A DNA stretch of 64,000 nucleotides. It comes from Mesorhizobium sp. STM 4661 (GTDB lineage Bacteria; Pseudomonadota; Alphaproteobacteria; Rhizobiales; Rhizobiaceae). The notes under the pieces were generated by a model, which did not search any database, had not been told where the DNA came from, and was given only the letters and a program-made list of their open reading frames with translations. The translations under genes and the position numbers were made by a program. The stretch spans positions 186,001 through 250,000 of the forward strand of contig NZ_CAAF010000004.1 in assembly GCF_000359125.1 (NCBI RefSeq), in the 5' to 3' direction. How positions within the stretch are numbered: the first letter of the stretch is position 1; each line of letters starts with the position of its first letter. Shown in pieces: positions 27,395 through 36,037 of this stretch.

Positions 27395-27415
27395 ACTGTG
27401 AGATTTTCTCACAGT
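27395..27415. promoter_or_regulatory. 21-bp perfect inverted repeat, candidate LysR-regulator site
   Basis: ACTGTGAGA (27395-27403) and TCTCACAGT (27407-27415) form perfect nine-base arms around TTT. It lies 14 bases upstream of the lysR-type start codon and 175 bases before the divergent ureohydrolase gene. A nearby palindrome ATCAATTGAT (27431-27440) could be an additional half of the control region. LysR-type regulators commonly bind such sites to autoregulate and activate the divergent gene. Confidence 0.6.
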
Positions 27416-27589
27416 CGGCACCCTAACAATATCAATTGATTTTTCAATGCGGCTGCCAGACACTTTGCCTGCAATAGCATCAAGACGTGAAATCCGCAGG
27501 CAGCCAGCGGGACAGCGACCCGGCCGGATGACGGTCATCGCCAAGCATCGCGGGTGGCCGCACGGATAGGCCATCGAGGAGGAGCGGAC

Positions 27590-28651
27590 ATGGGTTATAA
27601 CAGCGGCAAGCTCGAAGCGTTGCGTCGCAAATATGGCGAGAGCCATGGCGGCGAAATGTTCGACCCGAAATTCCGGCGCGTCGCCGACAAGATCTTTTCC
27701 AAGAGCGGCACAAGGCTGGCGCCCTATTCCGGTGTCCCGACCTTCCTCGCCGCGCCCTACCGGCAAATCGACGCCGACAATCCGGATTTCGGCGACCTGC
27801 AGGTGGCGATGATCGGCGTGCCGATGGATCTCGGCGTCACCAACCGGCCGGGCTCCCGTTTCGGACCGAGGGCGCTGCGCACCATCGAGCGCATCGGCCC
27901 CTATAACCATGTGCTGGAATGCGCGCCGACGCATGAGCTGAAGGTGGCCGACATCGGCGACGTGCCGTTCCAGAGCCGCTACCGGCTGGAGACCAGCCAT
28001 GACGACATCGAGCGCCGCACCAACCAGATCGTCGATGCCGGCGTCATTCCGCTTTCAGTCGGCGGCGACCATTCGATCAGCCATCCGATCCTCAAGGCCA
28101 TCGGCAAAAAGGCGCCGGTCGGCATGATTCATATCGACGCCCATTGCGACACCAGCGGGTTGTTCGACATGACCAAGTTCCACCATGGCGGGCCGTTCCG
28201 CAACGCCGTGCTGGACGGCGTGCTCGACCCGACCCGCACCATCCAGATCGGCATCCGCGGTTCGGCCGAATATCTGTGGGAGTTCACCTATGAATCCGGC
28301 ATGACCGTGGTTCACGCCGAAGAGGTGACCGGCCTCGGCATCCCCGCCATCATCGAGAAGGCACGCAAGATTGTCGGCGACGGGCCAACCTATGTCTCCT
28401 TCGATATCGACAGCGTCGATCCGGCCTTTGCGCCGGGCACCGGCACACCGGAAGTCGGCGGACTGACGACGCGCGAGGTGCTCGAACTGTTGCGCGGCCT
28501 CAAGGGCCTCAACATCGTCGGCGGCGACGTCGTCGAGGTGGCGCCGCAATATGACGCGACCACCAACACTGCCCATGCCGGGGCGCAGGTGCTGTTCGAA
28601 ATCCTCAGCCTGATGGTGTTCAGCCCGGCAATCACCGGCAAGGGAGCCTGA
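27590..28651 (+). CDS. Agmatinase-family ureohydrolase
   Basis: The 353-residue protein is a Mn-dependent ureohydrolase that should cleave a guanidino group to release urea. All metal motifs are present: SVGGDHSISHP, HIDAHCDTS and SFDIDSVDPAFAPGTGTPE. The substrate could be agmatine, guanidinobutyrate or another guanidino compound; the sequence alone does not decide. The ATG at 27590 has GGAGGAG nearby. It heads a cluster with a polar amino acid ABC binding protein and two permeases, suggesting that its substrate is imported by them. Urea formed could feed the urease encoded at 49-58 kb. Confidence 0.85.
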   Translation: MGYNSGKLEALRRKYGESHGGEMFDPKFRRVADKIFSKSGTRLAPYSGVPTFLAAPYRQIDADNPDFGDLQVAMIGVPMDLGVTNRPGSRFGPRALRTIERIGPYNHVLECAPTHELKVADIGDVPFQSRYRLETSHDDIERRTNQIVDAGVIPLSVGGDHSISHPILKAIGKKAPVGMIHIDAHCDTSGLFDMTKFHHGGPFRNAVLDGVLDPTRTIQIGIRGSAEYLWEFTYESGMTVVHAEEVTGLGIPAIIEKARKIVGDGPTYVSFDIDSVDPAFAPGTGTPEVGGLTTREVLELLRGLKGLNIVGGDVVEVAPQYDATTNTAHAGAQVLFEILSLMVFSPAITGKGA

Positions 28652-28733
28652 TCCACTGACAAATCGAAGGTGGCCGCCGCGCTGGAGCCGGCGGCCATAC
28701 TCAAACAAACAAGCTTCCAGCAGGGGAACGACA

Positions 28734-29534
28734 ATGACACTTCACATGAAGCTCAAATCATCCATCGCCGCCGCGCTGATGCTCGCCGGCTTTGGTTTCA
28801 CCTCTCAAGCCAGTGCCGACGCGATCGACGACATCACCAAGGCGGGCGCCATCAATGTCGGCATCTTCTCGGACTTTCCGCCCTTCTCCTCGGCCAGCGC
28901 CGATATGAGCATCAAGGGTTATGACATCGACGTGGCGCAGTTCATCGCCGATTCCTTGAAGGTGAAGCTCAACCTGGTCAGCGTGACCGGCCAGAACCGC
29001 ATCCCCTACCTCACCGACAAGCGCGTCGACATACTGATGAGCGTCGGCTACTCCAAGGAGCGAGAACAGGTGATCGATTTCGCCGCCGCCTACGCGCCCT
29101 ATTACATCGCCGTCATCGGCCCGGCAGCACTGGCGGTCAAAGGCAAGGAAGACCTTGCCGACAAGTCGATCGCCGTCAACCGCGGCACGCTGGAGGATAC
29201 TTCGCTGACCGAGGCTGCACCGGCTTCAGCCGACATCCGCCGCTTCGACAACTACAATTCCGTCATCCAGGCCTTCATCTCGGGCCAGACCCAGCTGATG
29301 GTCGTCGGCAACGATGTCGGCGCCCAGGTGCTGGCCAAGCAGGATGCGCTGAAGCCGGAGCAGAAGTTCCAGCTCCTCACCTCGCCCTCGCATATCGGCC
29401 TCAACAAGAACGAGGACCGGCTGAAGCAGGCGGTCAACGACGCGGTCGCCAAGATGCTGGCCGACGGCAAGCTGGACGAAAGCTCGAAGGCCTGGCTGAA
29501 GACGCCGCTCAATCCCGACAACCTCAAGGACTAA
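28734..29534 (+). CDS. Polar amino acid-type ABC substrate-binding protein
   Basis: The 266-residue protein has a signal peptide (KLKSSIAAALMLAGFGFTSQASA, cleavage near residue 29) and an SBP_bac_3 domain: AGAINVGIFSDFPPFSSASADMSIKGYDIDVAQFIAD and KRVDILMSVGYSKEREQVIDFAAAY. The binding-site pattern fits a basic or polar amino acid, or a guanidino compound given the ureohydrolase upstream. AGGGGAAC precedes the ATG at 28734. Confidence 0.88.
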   Translation: MTLHMKLKSSIAAALMLAGFGFTSQASADAIDDITKAGAINVGIFSDFPPFSSASADMSIKGYDIDVAQFIADSLKVKLNLVSVTGQNRIPYLTDKRVDILMSVGYSKEREQVIDFAAAYAPYYIAVIGPAALAVKGKEDLADKSIAVNRGTLEDTSLTEAAPASADIRRFDNYNSVIQAFISGQTQLMVVGNDVGAQVLAKQDALKPEQKFQLLTSPSHIGLNKNEDRLKQAVNDAVAKMLADGKLDESSKAWLKTPLNPDNLKD

Positions 29535-29537
29535 TCC

Positions 29538-29656
29538 AGAGCCTGTTCCATCCCGATCCAATCGGGATGGGGCTCTATCTCAGTGTTTGAGCATGATCTT
29601 TTCCGAAAACCGGACGCCACTTTTTGCTGCGCTGACCTTCGGTTCGGGATCATGCC
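29538..29656. repeat. Dispersed composite repeat, copy 2
   Basis: Part one is a hairpin AGAGCC...CATCCCGAT against ATCGGGATG...GGCTCT (29538-29576). Part two is the GCATGATC (29591-29598) to GATCATGC (29648-29655) box, nearly identical to that at 1362. The element separates the binding-protein gene from the first permease gene and may attenuate downstream transcription. Confidence 0.75.
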
Positions 29657-29678
29657 TAGAGCGTCAGGATCTATCCTC

Positions 29679-30347
29679 ATGGGCTACGGCCTCGACTTCG
29701 GCTGGCTTGCGGGTGCTGCAGGCGCAATTGCGCGCGGTGCGGCCACGACGATCCTGTTGATCGTCGTGGCCACGCTCGTGGGAACGCTGCTCAGCATCCT
29801 CGGCGCGGCAGGGCGGCGAAACGGTCCCGTGCTGCTCAAGCGGGCAATCGGCGTCTATGTCGAGGTGATGCGCAACACGCCGTTCCTGGTGCAGCTCTTC
29901 TTCATCTTCTTCGGGCTGCCCAGCATCGGCATAAGGCTCGATCCGATCCTGGCCGCCATGCTGGCGATGACGCTCAACATGGCGGCCTACACGATCGAGA
30001 TCGTCGGCGCCGGGCTGGACGCGGTGCCGCGCGGACAGACGGAGGCAGCACTGGCGCTTGGGCTCAGGCCACGCCAGGTGTTCGTCAAGATCGTGCTGCC
30101 GCAGGCGCTCAAGGTGATCTATCCGGCGCTGACCAGCCAGATCATCATCATGATGCTGGAATCGGCCGTCGTGTCGCAGATCGCGGTGCGTGAACTCACC
30201 TATGAGGCCGACATGCTGCAGGCGCGCACCTTCCGCGCCTTCGAGACCTACCTGGTGGTGACGATGGTCTATCTCGTCTTGTCGATGGGATTGCGCCGGC
30301 TGCTGGTATCAGGCGGGCGCCGGGTTCTGGGAGCCGGCGTGTCATGA
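29679..30347 (+). CDS. Polar amino acid ABC permease 1 (HisM/GlnP type)
   Basis: The 222-residue permease has five or six helices and the BPD_transp_1 signature VEVMRNTPFLVQLFFIFFGLP near residue 62-82 and the EAA loop GQTEAALALGLRPRQVFVKIVLPQALKVIYPAL near 120-155. The ATG at 29679 gives a normal family N terminus; an ATG at 29652 inside the repeat would add nine residues. Its TGA overlaps the next gene's ATG. Confidence 0.88.
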   Translation: MGYGLDFGWLAGAAGAIARGAATTILLIVVATLVGTLLSILGAAGRRNGPVLLKRAIGVYVEVMRNTPFLVQLFFIFFGLPSIGIRLDPILAAMLAMTLNMAAYTIEIVGAGLDAVPRGQTEAALALGLRPRQVFVKIVLPQALKVIYPALTSQIIIMMLESAVVSQIAVRELTYEADMLQARTFRAFETYLVVTMVYLVLSMGLRRLLVSGGRRVLGAGVS

Positions 30348-30991
30348 TCGAATTCACCTTCTGGGACATTTTGCGCAACCTTCTGCTGGCAGCGCGCTGG
30401 ACCGTGCTTCTGTCGCTGGCGGCCTTCGTCGGCGGCGGCGTGGTCGGCATGGTCGTGCTGTTCTTGCGCATCGCCAAGAACAAATGGAGCCGACGCATTG
30501 CCTCGGGCTACATCGCGCTGTTCCAGGGAACGCCGCTGTTGATGCAGCTCTTCCTGATGTTCTTCGGCCTGCCGATGCTCGGCCTGCGCATCGAGCCGTG
30601 GACAGCGGCAGCACTCGGCCTCACCTTCTTCGCCAGCGCCTATCTGGCCGAGATCTGGCGCAGCGGCGTCGATGCGCTGCCGCGCGGCCAGTGGGACGCC
30701 GGCGCCAGCCTCGGCCTTCACTATCTCCAGGAACTGAGGCTGATCATCCTGCCGCAGGCATTCTCGATCACCCGCGCGCCGACCGTCGGCTTCCTGGTGC
30801 AGCTGATCAAGTCGACGGCGCTGACCTCGATCATCGGCTTCGAGGAGCTGGTAAGAACTTCCAACGCGATCAACAACGCGACCTTCGAGCCGTTCAAGGT
30901 CTACGGGCTGGTCGCCTTGATCTTCTTCGTCATGTGCTTCCCGCTGACGCAGTATGCACGCGCGCTCGAACGGCGGGCGGCTGGCCACTGA
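30344..30991 (+). CDS. Polar amino acid ABC permease 2 (HisQ/GlnP type)
   Basis: The 215-residue permease pairs with the preceding one. It shows the signature IALFQGTPLLMQLFLMFFGLP and the EAA loop GQWDAGASLGLHYLQELRLIILPQAFSI. Four-base overlap with permease 1. No ATPase gene follows: the next feature is a repeat and then an unrelated convergent tetR-type gene, so the ATP-binding subunit must come from elsewhere. Confidence 0.88.
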   Translation: MIEFTFWDILRNLLLAARWTVLLSLAAFVGGGVVGMVVLFLRIAKNKWSRRIASGYIALFQGTPLLMQLFLMFFGLPMLGLRIEPWTAAALGLTFFASAYLAEIWRSGVDALPRGQWDAGASLGLHYLQELRLIILPQAFSITRAPTVGFLVQLIKSTALTSIIGFEELVRTSNAINNATFEPFKVYGLVALIFFVMCFPLTQYARALERRAAGH

Positions 30992-31029
30992 ACCACGAGC
31001 ATGACCAACATCGACGGCGACTACGAACT

Positions 31030-31128
31030 AGAGCCTGTTCCACCCCGATGGAATCGGGATGGGGCTCTATCCTTTTGTTTGAGCATGATCTTTTCCGAAA
31101 ACCAGATTCCACTTTTCGGGATCATGCT
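31030..31128. repeat. Dispersed composite repeat, copy 3
   Basis: Part one: AGAGCC...CCCCGAT with ATCGGGATGGGGCTCT (31030-31068). Part two: GCATGATC (31083-31090) to GATCATGC (31120-31127), shorter than copies 1 and 2 because the CTGCGCTGACC segment is missing. It lies between the convergent permease and tetR-type genes and may terminate both. Confidence 0.75.
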
Positions 31129-31147
31129 CTAGGAAGCTGTCCCTGTG

Positions 31148-31729
31148 TCAGGCGCGAATGCGACGAAAAAGAGTTTCCACGATCACGTTAAACCGCTCCG
31201 GGTCATCGAACGCCCGGGCGGCGAGCATGGCTCCGTATACGGCCGCCATAAAAGCTTGCGCCTCGACGTCGGGGGATGCCTCGAGACGCACTGACCCCTG
31301 CTCTACGCCGAGTTCCAACAGCCGCTCCAGCCATTTGCCGAGGTCGGCGAAATGACCGCGGACGGAAACTGCCACCTCTTCGGGTAGACCGGGCAATTCG
31401 GCAGCCAGCACGGCAGCCAGGCAGAAGGGAGCGGACTGATCCTTGATACAGCGTTCCCAATACCCTGTATAAAACCGCAGTTGATCTATTGCGACCGGCG
31501 AGCCTTCCTCCAGCGCCGCAATCTGGGCTCGAATACCGGCACGCGCTTGTTCGACAACTGCCACGACCAAATCGACTTTCGAGGGGAAGTGGTGGTGGAT
31601 GCTAGCCTTGCGGATGCCAAAGCGCTCCGCCAGGTCGGCATAGCTGAAGCCGTTGTAGCCAACACGCATGATGAGCTGGGCGGCTCCGCCAACCAATTTG
31701 CCCGCAGTGTCACTCAGTGCAGTGTTCAT
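31148..31729 (-). CDS. TetR/AcrR-family transcriptional regulator
   Basis: The 193-residue protein has a TetR helix-turn-helix (GYNGFSYADLAERFGIRKASIHHHFPSKVDLVVAVVEQ, about residues 24-62) and a C-terminal ligand-binding domain of TetR_C type. The CTACCT half-sites between its start codon and upstream, and a near-perfect 32-base palindrome ahead of the DUF308 gene, suggest that it represses both genes. Inducer unknown. Confidence 0.87.
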   Translation of the reverse strand: MNTALSDTAGKLVGGAAQLIMRVGYNGFSYADLAERFGIRKASIHHHFPSKVDLVVAVVEQARAGIRAQIAALEEGSPVAIDQLRFYTGYWERCIKDQSAPFCLAAVLAAELPGLPEEVAVSVRGHFADLGKWLERLLELGVEQGSVRLEASPDVEAQAFMAAVYGAMLAARAFDDPERFNVIVETLFRRIRA

Positions 31730-31732
31730 TGT

Positions 31733-31756
31733 CTACCTTCTGATAGGTTGAGGTAG
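31733..31756. promoter_or_regulatory. Candidate TetR site in front of the tetR-type gene
   Basis: CTACCT (31733-31738) and AGGTAG (31751-31756), with an internal ATAGGT, repeat the half-sites of the palindrome at 32525. It lies four bases before the start codon, as expected for autorepression. Confidence 0.55.
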
Positions 31757-31911
31757 GAAATTCTGCCGATCCTTGCAAGTTTTGTCCGAGCCGGCGGGCC
31801 GGTTCAACTGTCAGTCTGTTTCGAAAAAGAAATGCGCCGTCCCGGGAAGACAGCGCACCAGCCCTCAGCAGAAAAGAACGACTGCATATCGGACAGTTTC
31901 AAGGGGCGCAC

Positions 31912-32499
31912 CTAGCTGGCGATCCGCGGTGCCTTCCGAAGAATGTCGCTGACCGTCAGCCACACTGCCGACACCAGGAAGTAGAAAGCACCAAACGCAG
32001 CGTATGGCGCGACATTCGTGATGCCGATATCTTCAACGCCACCAGCCATTTTCACAAAGAAGATTCCGGCCAGCGCCGATTGAGCACCGCTCAAGATCAT
32101 CGCCCACTGCGCGCCACTGGTCTTCCAGCGCCGCACGGCAGTAGTCAGCTGAAACAGCCCAGATAGAACAGCCCAGACGCCATAGACCGCGAGCACCGCG
32201 TTCATGCTGTTGGTCAGCGCGATAGCGACCGCCAAAGTGGCAAGCACGCTGATGACAAAGTTCAGCAGCTGCGACTTGTTGCGGCTCATCCCGCCTGTGC
32301 GCTGGGCATCGACGAAGTTCGCCAGGGCGTCCCAGGCAGGATACGCCACCAGCATGATCGCGGCCAAAGGCGGCATGGTCTTGGCGACGGTAAAGGCTAA
32401 TGCGACCCATGCCGCGGAGACGGCGAACCGCACAAAGTAATAGCTTTTTAGCCATGTGTTTGAAGCTTGAGCGAGGTTATCAGTGTTTTGAGCAAGCAT
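31912..32499 (-). CDS. DUF308-family small membrane protein
   Basis: The 195-residue protein has about six hydrophobic segments and the DUF308 (HdeD-like) pattern with repeated helix hairpins: YGVWAVLSGLFQLTTAVRRW near residue 112-130 and ILSGAQSALAGIFF near 138-152. Family function is poorly defined; HdeD is linked to acid stress in E. coli. It is upstream of and co-directional with the tetR-type gene (182-base gap) and carries the shared operator in its promoter, so it is probably the regulator's main target. Confidence 0.75.
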   Translation of the reverse strand: MLAQNTDNLAQASNTWLKSYYFVRFAVSAAWVALAFTVAKTMPPLAAIMLVAYPAWDALANFVDAQRTGGMSRNKSQLLNFVISVLATLAVAIALTNSMNAVLAVYGVWAVLSGLFQLTTAVRRWKTSGAQWAMILSGAQSALAGIFFVKMAGGVEDIGITNVAPYAAFGAFYFLVSAVWLTVSDILRKAPRIAS

Positions 32500-32524
32500 G
32501 CCTGTTTTCCATGTTGGTTGATAG

Positions 32525-32556
32525 GATATCTACCTACTAGCAGGTAGGTAGATATC
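32525..32556. promoter_or_regulatory. 32-bp palindromic TetR operator
   Basis: GATATCTACCTAC (32525-32537) is perfectly complementary to GTAGGTAGATATC (32544-32556) with a six-base centre. It lies 25 bases before the DUF308 start codon. The CTACCT core recurs upstream of the tetR-type gene, which links operator and regulator. Confidence 0.75.
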
Positions 32557-32672
32557 GGTCAACATTCTCCGGTCCATCAAATAAGGTCGGCTGAGTGCGG
32601 ACCGCGCGCCATGGCCAGAGGCCGGCTGACGCAAGACATGACGGCCACCGGACGACCGGCAGCCCGCCTTCC

Positions 32673-34076
32673 TCAATGCCCAAACACCAGCGGTGGCGCG
32701 ATGCGGTCGCGTCGCAGCCAGCGGGCCATGAGCAACGCCGCCACCACCGCCAGCCCCAACGACAGGCCGATCCAGATGCCGACGCCGTTGAGGCCGAAAC
32801 GGAAGGCCAGCAGCACGCCGAGCGGCAGGCCGACGCCCCAATAGCCGATCGCGGCGTAGATCATCGGCACCTTGGTGTCGTGCAAACCGCGCAGCATGCC
32901 GCTGGCCACGGCCTGTGCGCCGTCGAAAATCTGGAACAGTGCGGCAAAGGCCAGGAACGACACCGCAAGTGCGATCACTCTGGTGTTGGCCGGATTGCCG
33001 AGATCGATGAAGGCGCTGATCAGGAGATGCGGCCACAGGATCATCACCAGGCCCATCAGCGCCATGAAGGACACGCCGATGACGAAGGCGGTCCAGCCGG
33101 CGCGGGAAACGCCCTCGGGGTTGCCGGCGCCATGGGCGAGCCCAACGCGCACCGTCGCCGCCTGGTTGAGGCCAAGCGGCACCATGAAGGAGATCGAGGC
33201 GATCTGGATGGCGATGGCGTGCGCTGCCAGCGAATCCGCATCGATCAGGCCCATCAGAAAGGCTGCCGCGTTGAAGATCGTCACCTCGAAGGCCAAAATG
33301 CCGGCGATCGGCAGGCCGAGCCGCAGCAGCCCCTTGAAGCGCGGCCAGTCGGCGCGCCAGAAACGCCCGAACAGGCGGTAGCGGCGAAACTTCGGCTCGA
33401 GCATCAGCACCAGCGCCATGCCGGCGAACATCAGCGTGCTGGACAGCGAGGTGGCGAGGCCCGAGCCGGCGATGCCCATCGAAGGGACGCCGAGGTTGCC
33501 GAACATGAACACCCAGTTGAACAGGGCGTTGCAGACGACAGCGACGAAGACGATGACCAGCGCCCAGCCCGGCCGCTCCAGCGCGGAGATGAACGAGCGC
33601 AGCACGATGTAGCCATAGAAAGGCAGCACCGCCCATTCCAGCCAGCGCAGATAGATGCCGGCCTGCTGCGCCAGCGCCGGTTCCTGACCCATGGCCAGCA
33701 GAATTGGCTCGCCGTGCCAGAGAAAGATCCAGATCGGGATCGAGATGAGGATCGCCAGCCAAAGACCCTGCCGCACAGTGCGGCGCAGGTCGCGCACGGA
33801 ATGGCGGCGGCGGCCAAGCTCGGTCGCCATCATCGGCGAGGTCGCCAGCATCAGGCCGAGGCCGAAGATCATCGGCATGAAATAGAGGTTGGCGCCAAGC
33901 GCGCCGCTGGCCAGCGTGCCCGGCCCCAGCCGGCCCATCATCATGACGTCGGTGGCGGTCATCGCGGTCTGGCCGAGATTGGTCAGCACCATCGGCCAGG
34001 CGAGTGCCAGCATCGCCCTGATTTCCTGACGCCAAAGATTTTCCGGCGCGCGAGCGCCGGCTTCCACCGCAGTCAT
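32673..34076 (-). CDS. MATE-family efflux transporter (NorM-like)
   Basis: The 467-residue protein has twelve predicted helices in two related halves, starting with LALAWPMVLTNLGQTAMTATDVMMMGRLG. The second half has PIAGILAFEVTIFNAAAFLMGLI. Members export cationic drugs and flavins in exchange for Na+ or protons. It appears as a single gene; upstream 34077-34486 is non-coding. GGCGAAAC precedes the ATG, a weak ribosome site. Confidence 0.9.
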   Translation of the reverse strand: MTAVEAGARAPENLWRQEIRAMLALAWPMVLTNLGQTAMTATDVMMMGRLGPGTLASGALGANLYFMPMIFGLGLMLATSPMMATELGRRRHSVRDLRRTVRQGLWLAILISIPIWIFLWHGEPILLAMGQEPALAQQAGIYLRWLEWAVLPFYGYIVLRSFISALERPGWALVIVFVAVVCNALFNWVFMFGNLGVPSMGIAGSGLATSLSSTLMFAGMALVLMLEPKFRRYRLFGRFWRADWPRFKGLLRLGLPIAGILAFEVTIFNAAAFLMGLIDADSLAAHAIAIQIASISFMVPLGLNQAATVRVGLAHGAGNPEGVSRAGWTAFVIGVSFMALMGLVMILWPHLLISAFIDLGNPANTRVIALAVSFLAFAALFQIFDGAQAVASGMLRGLHDTKVPMIYAAIGYWGVGLPLGVLLAFRFGLNGVGIWIGLSLGLAVVAALLMARWLRRDRIAPPLVFGH

Positions 34077-34486
34077 TGTTTCGCCTATCCGATTGCGGCG
34101 CGTCGGCCAAAAGCCGGAAGCCGCGTCTCAGCGCGGAAAATGACCGTGGTCGGTCCGGATTCCGCATTAACGGCATGGCTTGTCCACGAAATATGCCGCC
34201 ATGGCAAGAGGCTGGTATCGGCAAGGGTTAAGCCAGTATGCGGACGGCACTACGCGCCCTGTCATTCAAGTGGACGATGACGGTGCTTGCCCTGAGAAGC
34301 GAGGATGTCGAGTTTTCGTATCAAGACTTTCGCTGCTAGTGCATTTTGCCCAAAAGCATGCCCATGGGCTCGACCCGAAGGTGTGCGGCAGTTTGGGACA
34401 ACAGCATACACAAAAACAAAGACTTAAGGCGCGTCGAATCTGTTCAAACGCGACGCGCTTCAAGCGAGGAACGAGGAAAACACCCC
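34077..34486. other. 410-base gap between MATE and DUF1194 genes
   Basis: I found no supported gene here. The only clear structure is an inverted repeat, GCGCGTCG (34429-34436) against CGACGCGC (34451-34458), in the setting AAGGCGCGTCGAATC...GCGACGCGCTT. This resembles a short palindrome that is frequent between genes in mesorhizobia. Divergent promoters for both neighbours must lie here. Confidence 0.45.
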
Positions 34487-35266
34487 ATGTTTCATGCAAC
34501 GCTGCGGAGCGTCCGCGGCCGCGTTTCCGGCGTTTGTTTGCTTGCCGCCACAATCCCTCTCACTGGCGTGGAGGCGCGGGCAAACGATGTCGATGCGGCG
34601 ATTGTTTTCGCGATCGACACGTCCGCCTCGATCAGCATCGAACATGCGACCCTGCAGCGACAGGGACATGTCGAGGCACTCCGTTCGAAAGATGTGGCGG
34701 ATGCCATAGAAGGTGGTCCGGTCGGATGCATTGCCATAACCTACATCCAATGGTCGAGCGTCGGACGCCTCCAGACAATATTGCCCTGGACGACAATTTG
34801 CGATGGGGAGCAGGCCGCGGCTGCGGCCTCAGCCATCGACAGGGTGGGCGACACGGGCCGTGGGCGCAGCTATCGCGGAAGAACGTCCATTTCCTTCGCG
34901 ATCGACATCAGCAGCCAGTTGCTCGACAGATTTCAGGGAACCGCGACGAAGAAGATCATCGATGTTTCGTCGAATGGAACCAACAATGACGGGCTGCCGG
35001 TGGCGGAAAGCCGGCTGAGAACGATTGCCAAGGGTTACATCATCAACGCAATCGCCGTGGCACGAGACGAACCCGGCGTTACCGCCGACCTTCCCCGCTA
35101 CCTCAGGGAGAATGTCATCGGCGGGGCGGGATCGTTCGTTATCGCTCCCGATACGCCGGCCGACTATTCGACCGCCATTCGCAGAAAGCTCGTTCTGGAG
35201 ATCAGCAATGTCGCGCCAGGCAATGGCTGCACGACCTGCTACCGGACGCTGCGGTCCCTTCTCTAG
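34487..35266 (+). CDS. DUF1194 von Willebrand factor A-like exported protein
   Basis: The 259-residue protein has a signal peptide (VCLLAATIPLTGVEARA) and then a vWA-like domain of the DUF1194 family. A MIDAS-type metal site is visible as D-T-S-A-S in IVFAIDTSASIS near residue 40. GRTSISFAIDISSQLL and KKIIDVSSNGTNNDG are the other conserved blocks. Function is unknown; vWA folds usually mediate protein contacts. I use the ATG at 34487, with GAGGAA upstream. A pair of Cys near the C terminus (GCTTC) may be oxidised. It seems monocistronic. Confidence 0.8.
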   Translation: MFHATLRSVRGRVSGVCLLAATIPLTGVEARANDVDAAIVFAIDTSASISIEHATLQRQGHVEALRSKDVADAIEGGPVGCIAITYIQWSSVGRLQTILPWTTICDGEQAAAAASAIDRVGDTGRGRSYRGRTSISFAIDISSQLLDRFQGTATKKIIDVSSNGTNNDGLPVAESRLRTIAKGYIINAIAVARDEPGVTADLPRYLRENVIGGAGSFVIAPDTPADYSTAIRRKLVLEISNVAPGNGCTTCYRTLRSLL

Positions 35267-35439
35267 TTTATCCGCCTCGGCCGGTGCATTTCGGAAACAG
35301 CGAGGATCGCCGCCGGCCCTCGCGAAATCTGGCTATGCCGGTTGCAATAGCGCAGAAAGCAGGGACTGTAGAGGCGGATTAGGTCTGTTCCTCAGGCGGC
35401 TCCCGCCGGGCGGGCGGTGTACCAATTGTCTCGAAAGGC

Positions 35440-36024
35440 ATGCGGATGAGCGCGTTTGCGGAAATCACCCTGGTTCGGCACGGCGAGACCGAATGGAGTG
35501 CATCCGGAAAGCACACGGGACGGACCGACATACCCTTGACCCTTGCCGGCGAGGAAGCCGCCCGGCGGATCGCCGAGCGCCTGCAGGGCCTGTCGTTCCA
35601 GGCTGTCTGGTCGAGCCCGTCGCAGCGCGCCTTCAGGACCTGCGCGCTGGCCGGCTTCGGTGCGGCCGGGCTGAAAAAGCCGGACCTGGCGGAATGGGAC
35701 TATGGCGCCTACGAAGGGCTGACCACGAAGCAGATCCTTGCCGAGCGGACGGGCTGGCGGCTTTTTCGCGACGGCTGTCCGGACGGCGAGATGGCGGAGG
35801 ACGCGGGCGCGCGGGCGGATCGCATCGTCAGCGAACTGCGCGCCGTCAACGGCAACGTCCTGGTGTTTTCAAGCGCGCATTTCCTGCGCGTGCTGGCGGC
35901 GCGCTGGCTCGGCCTGCCGCCGCAAGACGGCGCCCTCTTTGTCCTGGATACCGCTGGCATAAGCGTGCTCGGCTACGAGCACGACCTTGGCGAACCGGTC
36001 GTCCGGCGTTGGAACCAGAGATAG
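35440..36024 (+). CDS. Histidine phosphatase family protein
   Basis: The 194-residue protein is a phosphoglycerate-mutase-like phosphatase. The catalytic RHG motif is LVRHGETEW near residue 11, the second His is in FSSAHFLRVLAARWLGL near 145, and the acid-base Glu lies in LAEWDYGAYEG near 84. The substrate is unknown; small phospho-sugars are typical. It ends close to the convergent FGGY kinase gene (13 bases), the last gene of the polyol operon. Confidence 0.85.
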   Translation: MRMSAFAEITLVRHGETEWSASGKHTGRTDIPLTLAGEEAARRIAERLQGLSFQAVWSSPSQRAFRTCALAGFGAAGLKKPDLAEWDYGAYEGLTTKQILAERTGWRLFRDGCPDGEMAEDAGARADRIVSELRAVNGNVLVFSSAHFLRVLAARWLGLPPQDGALFVLDTAGISVLGYEHDLGEPVVRRWNQR

Positions 36025-36037
36025 CCGCCGTTCGAAA

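Noticed and set aside
32595..34280. A 561-residue plus-strand ORF
   Set aside because: Antisense to the MATE transporter gene; composition is Gln/His/Arg/Asp rich, typical of shadows of membrane proteins.
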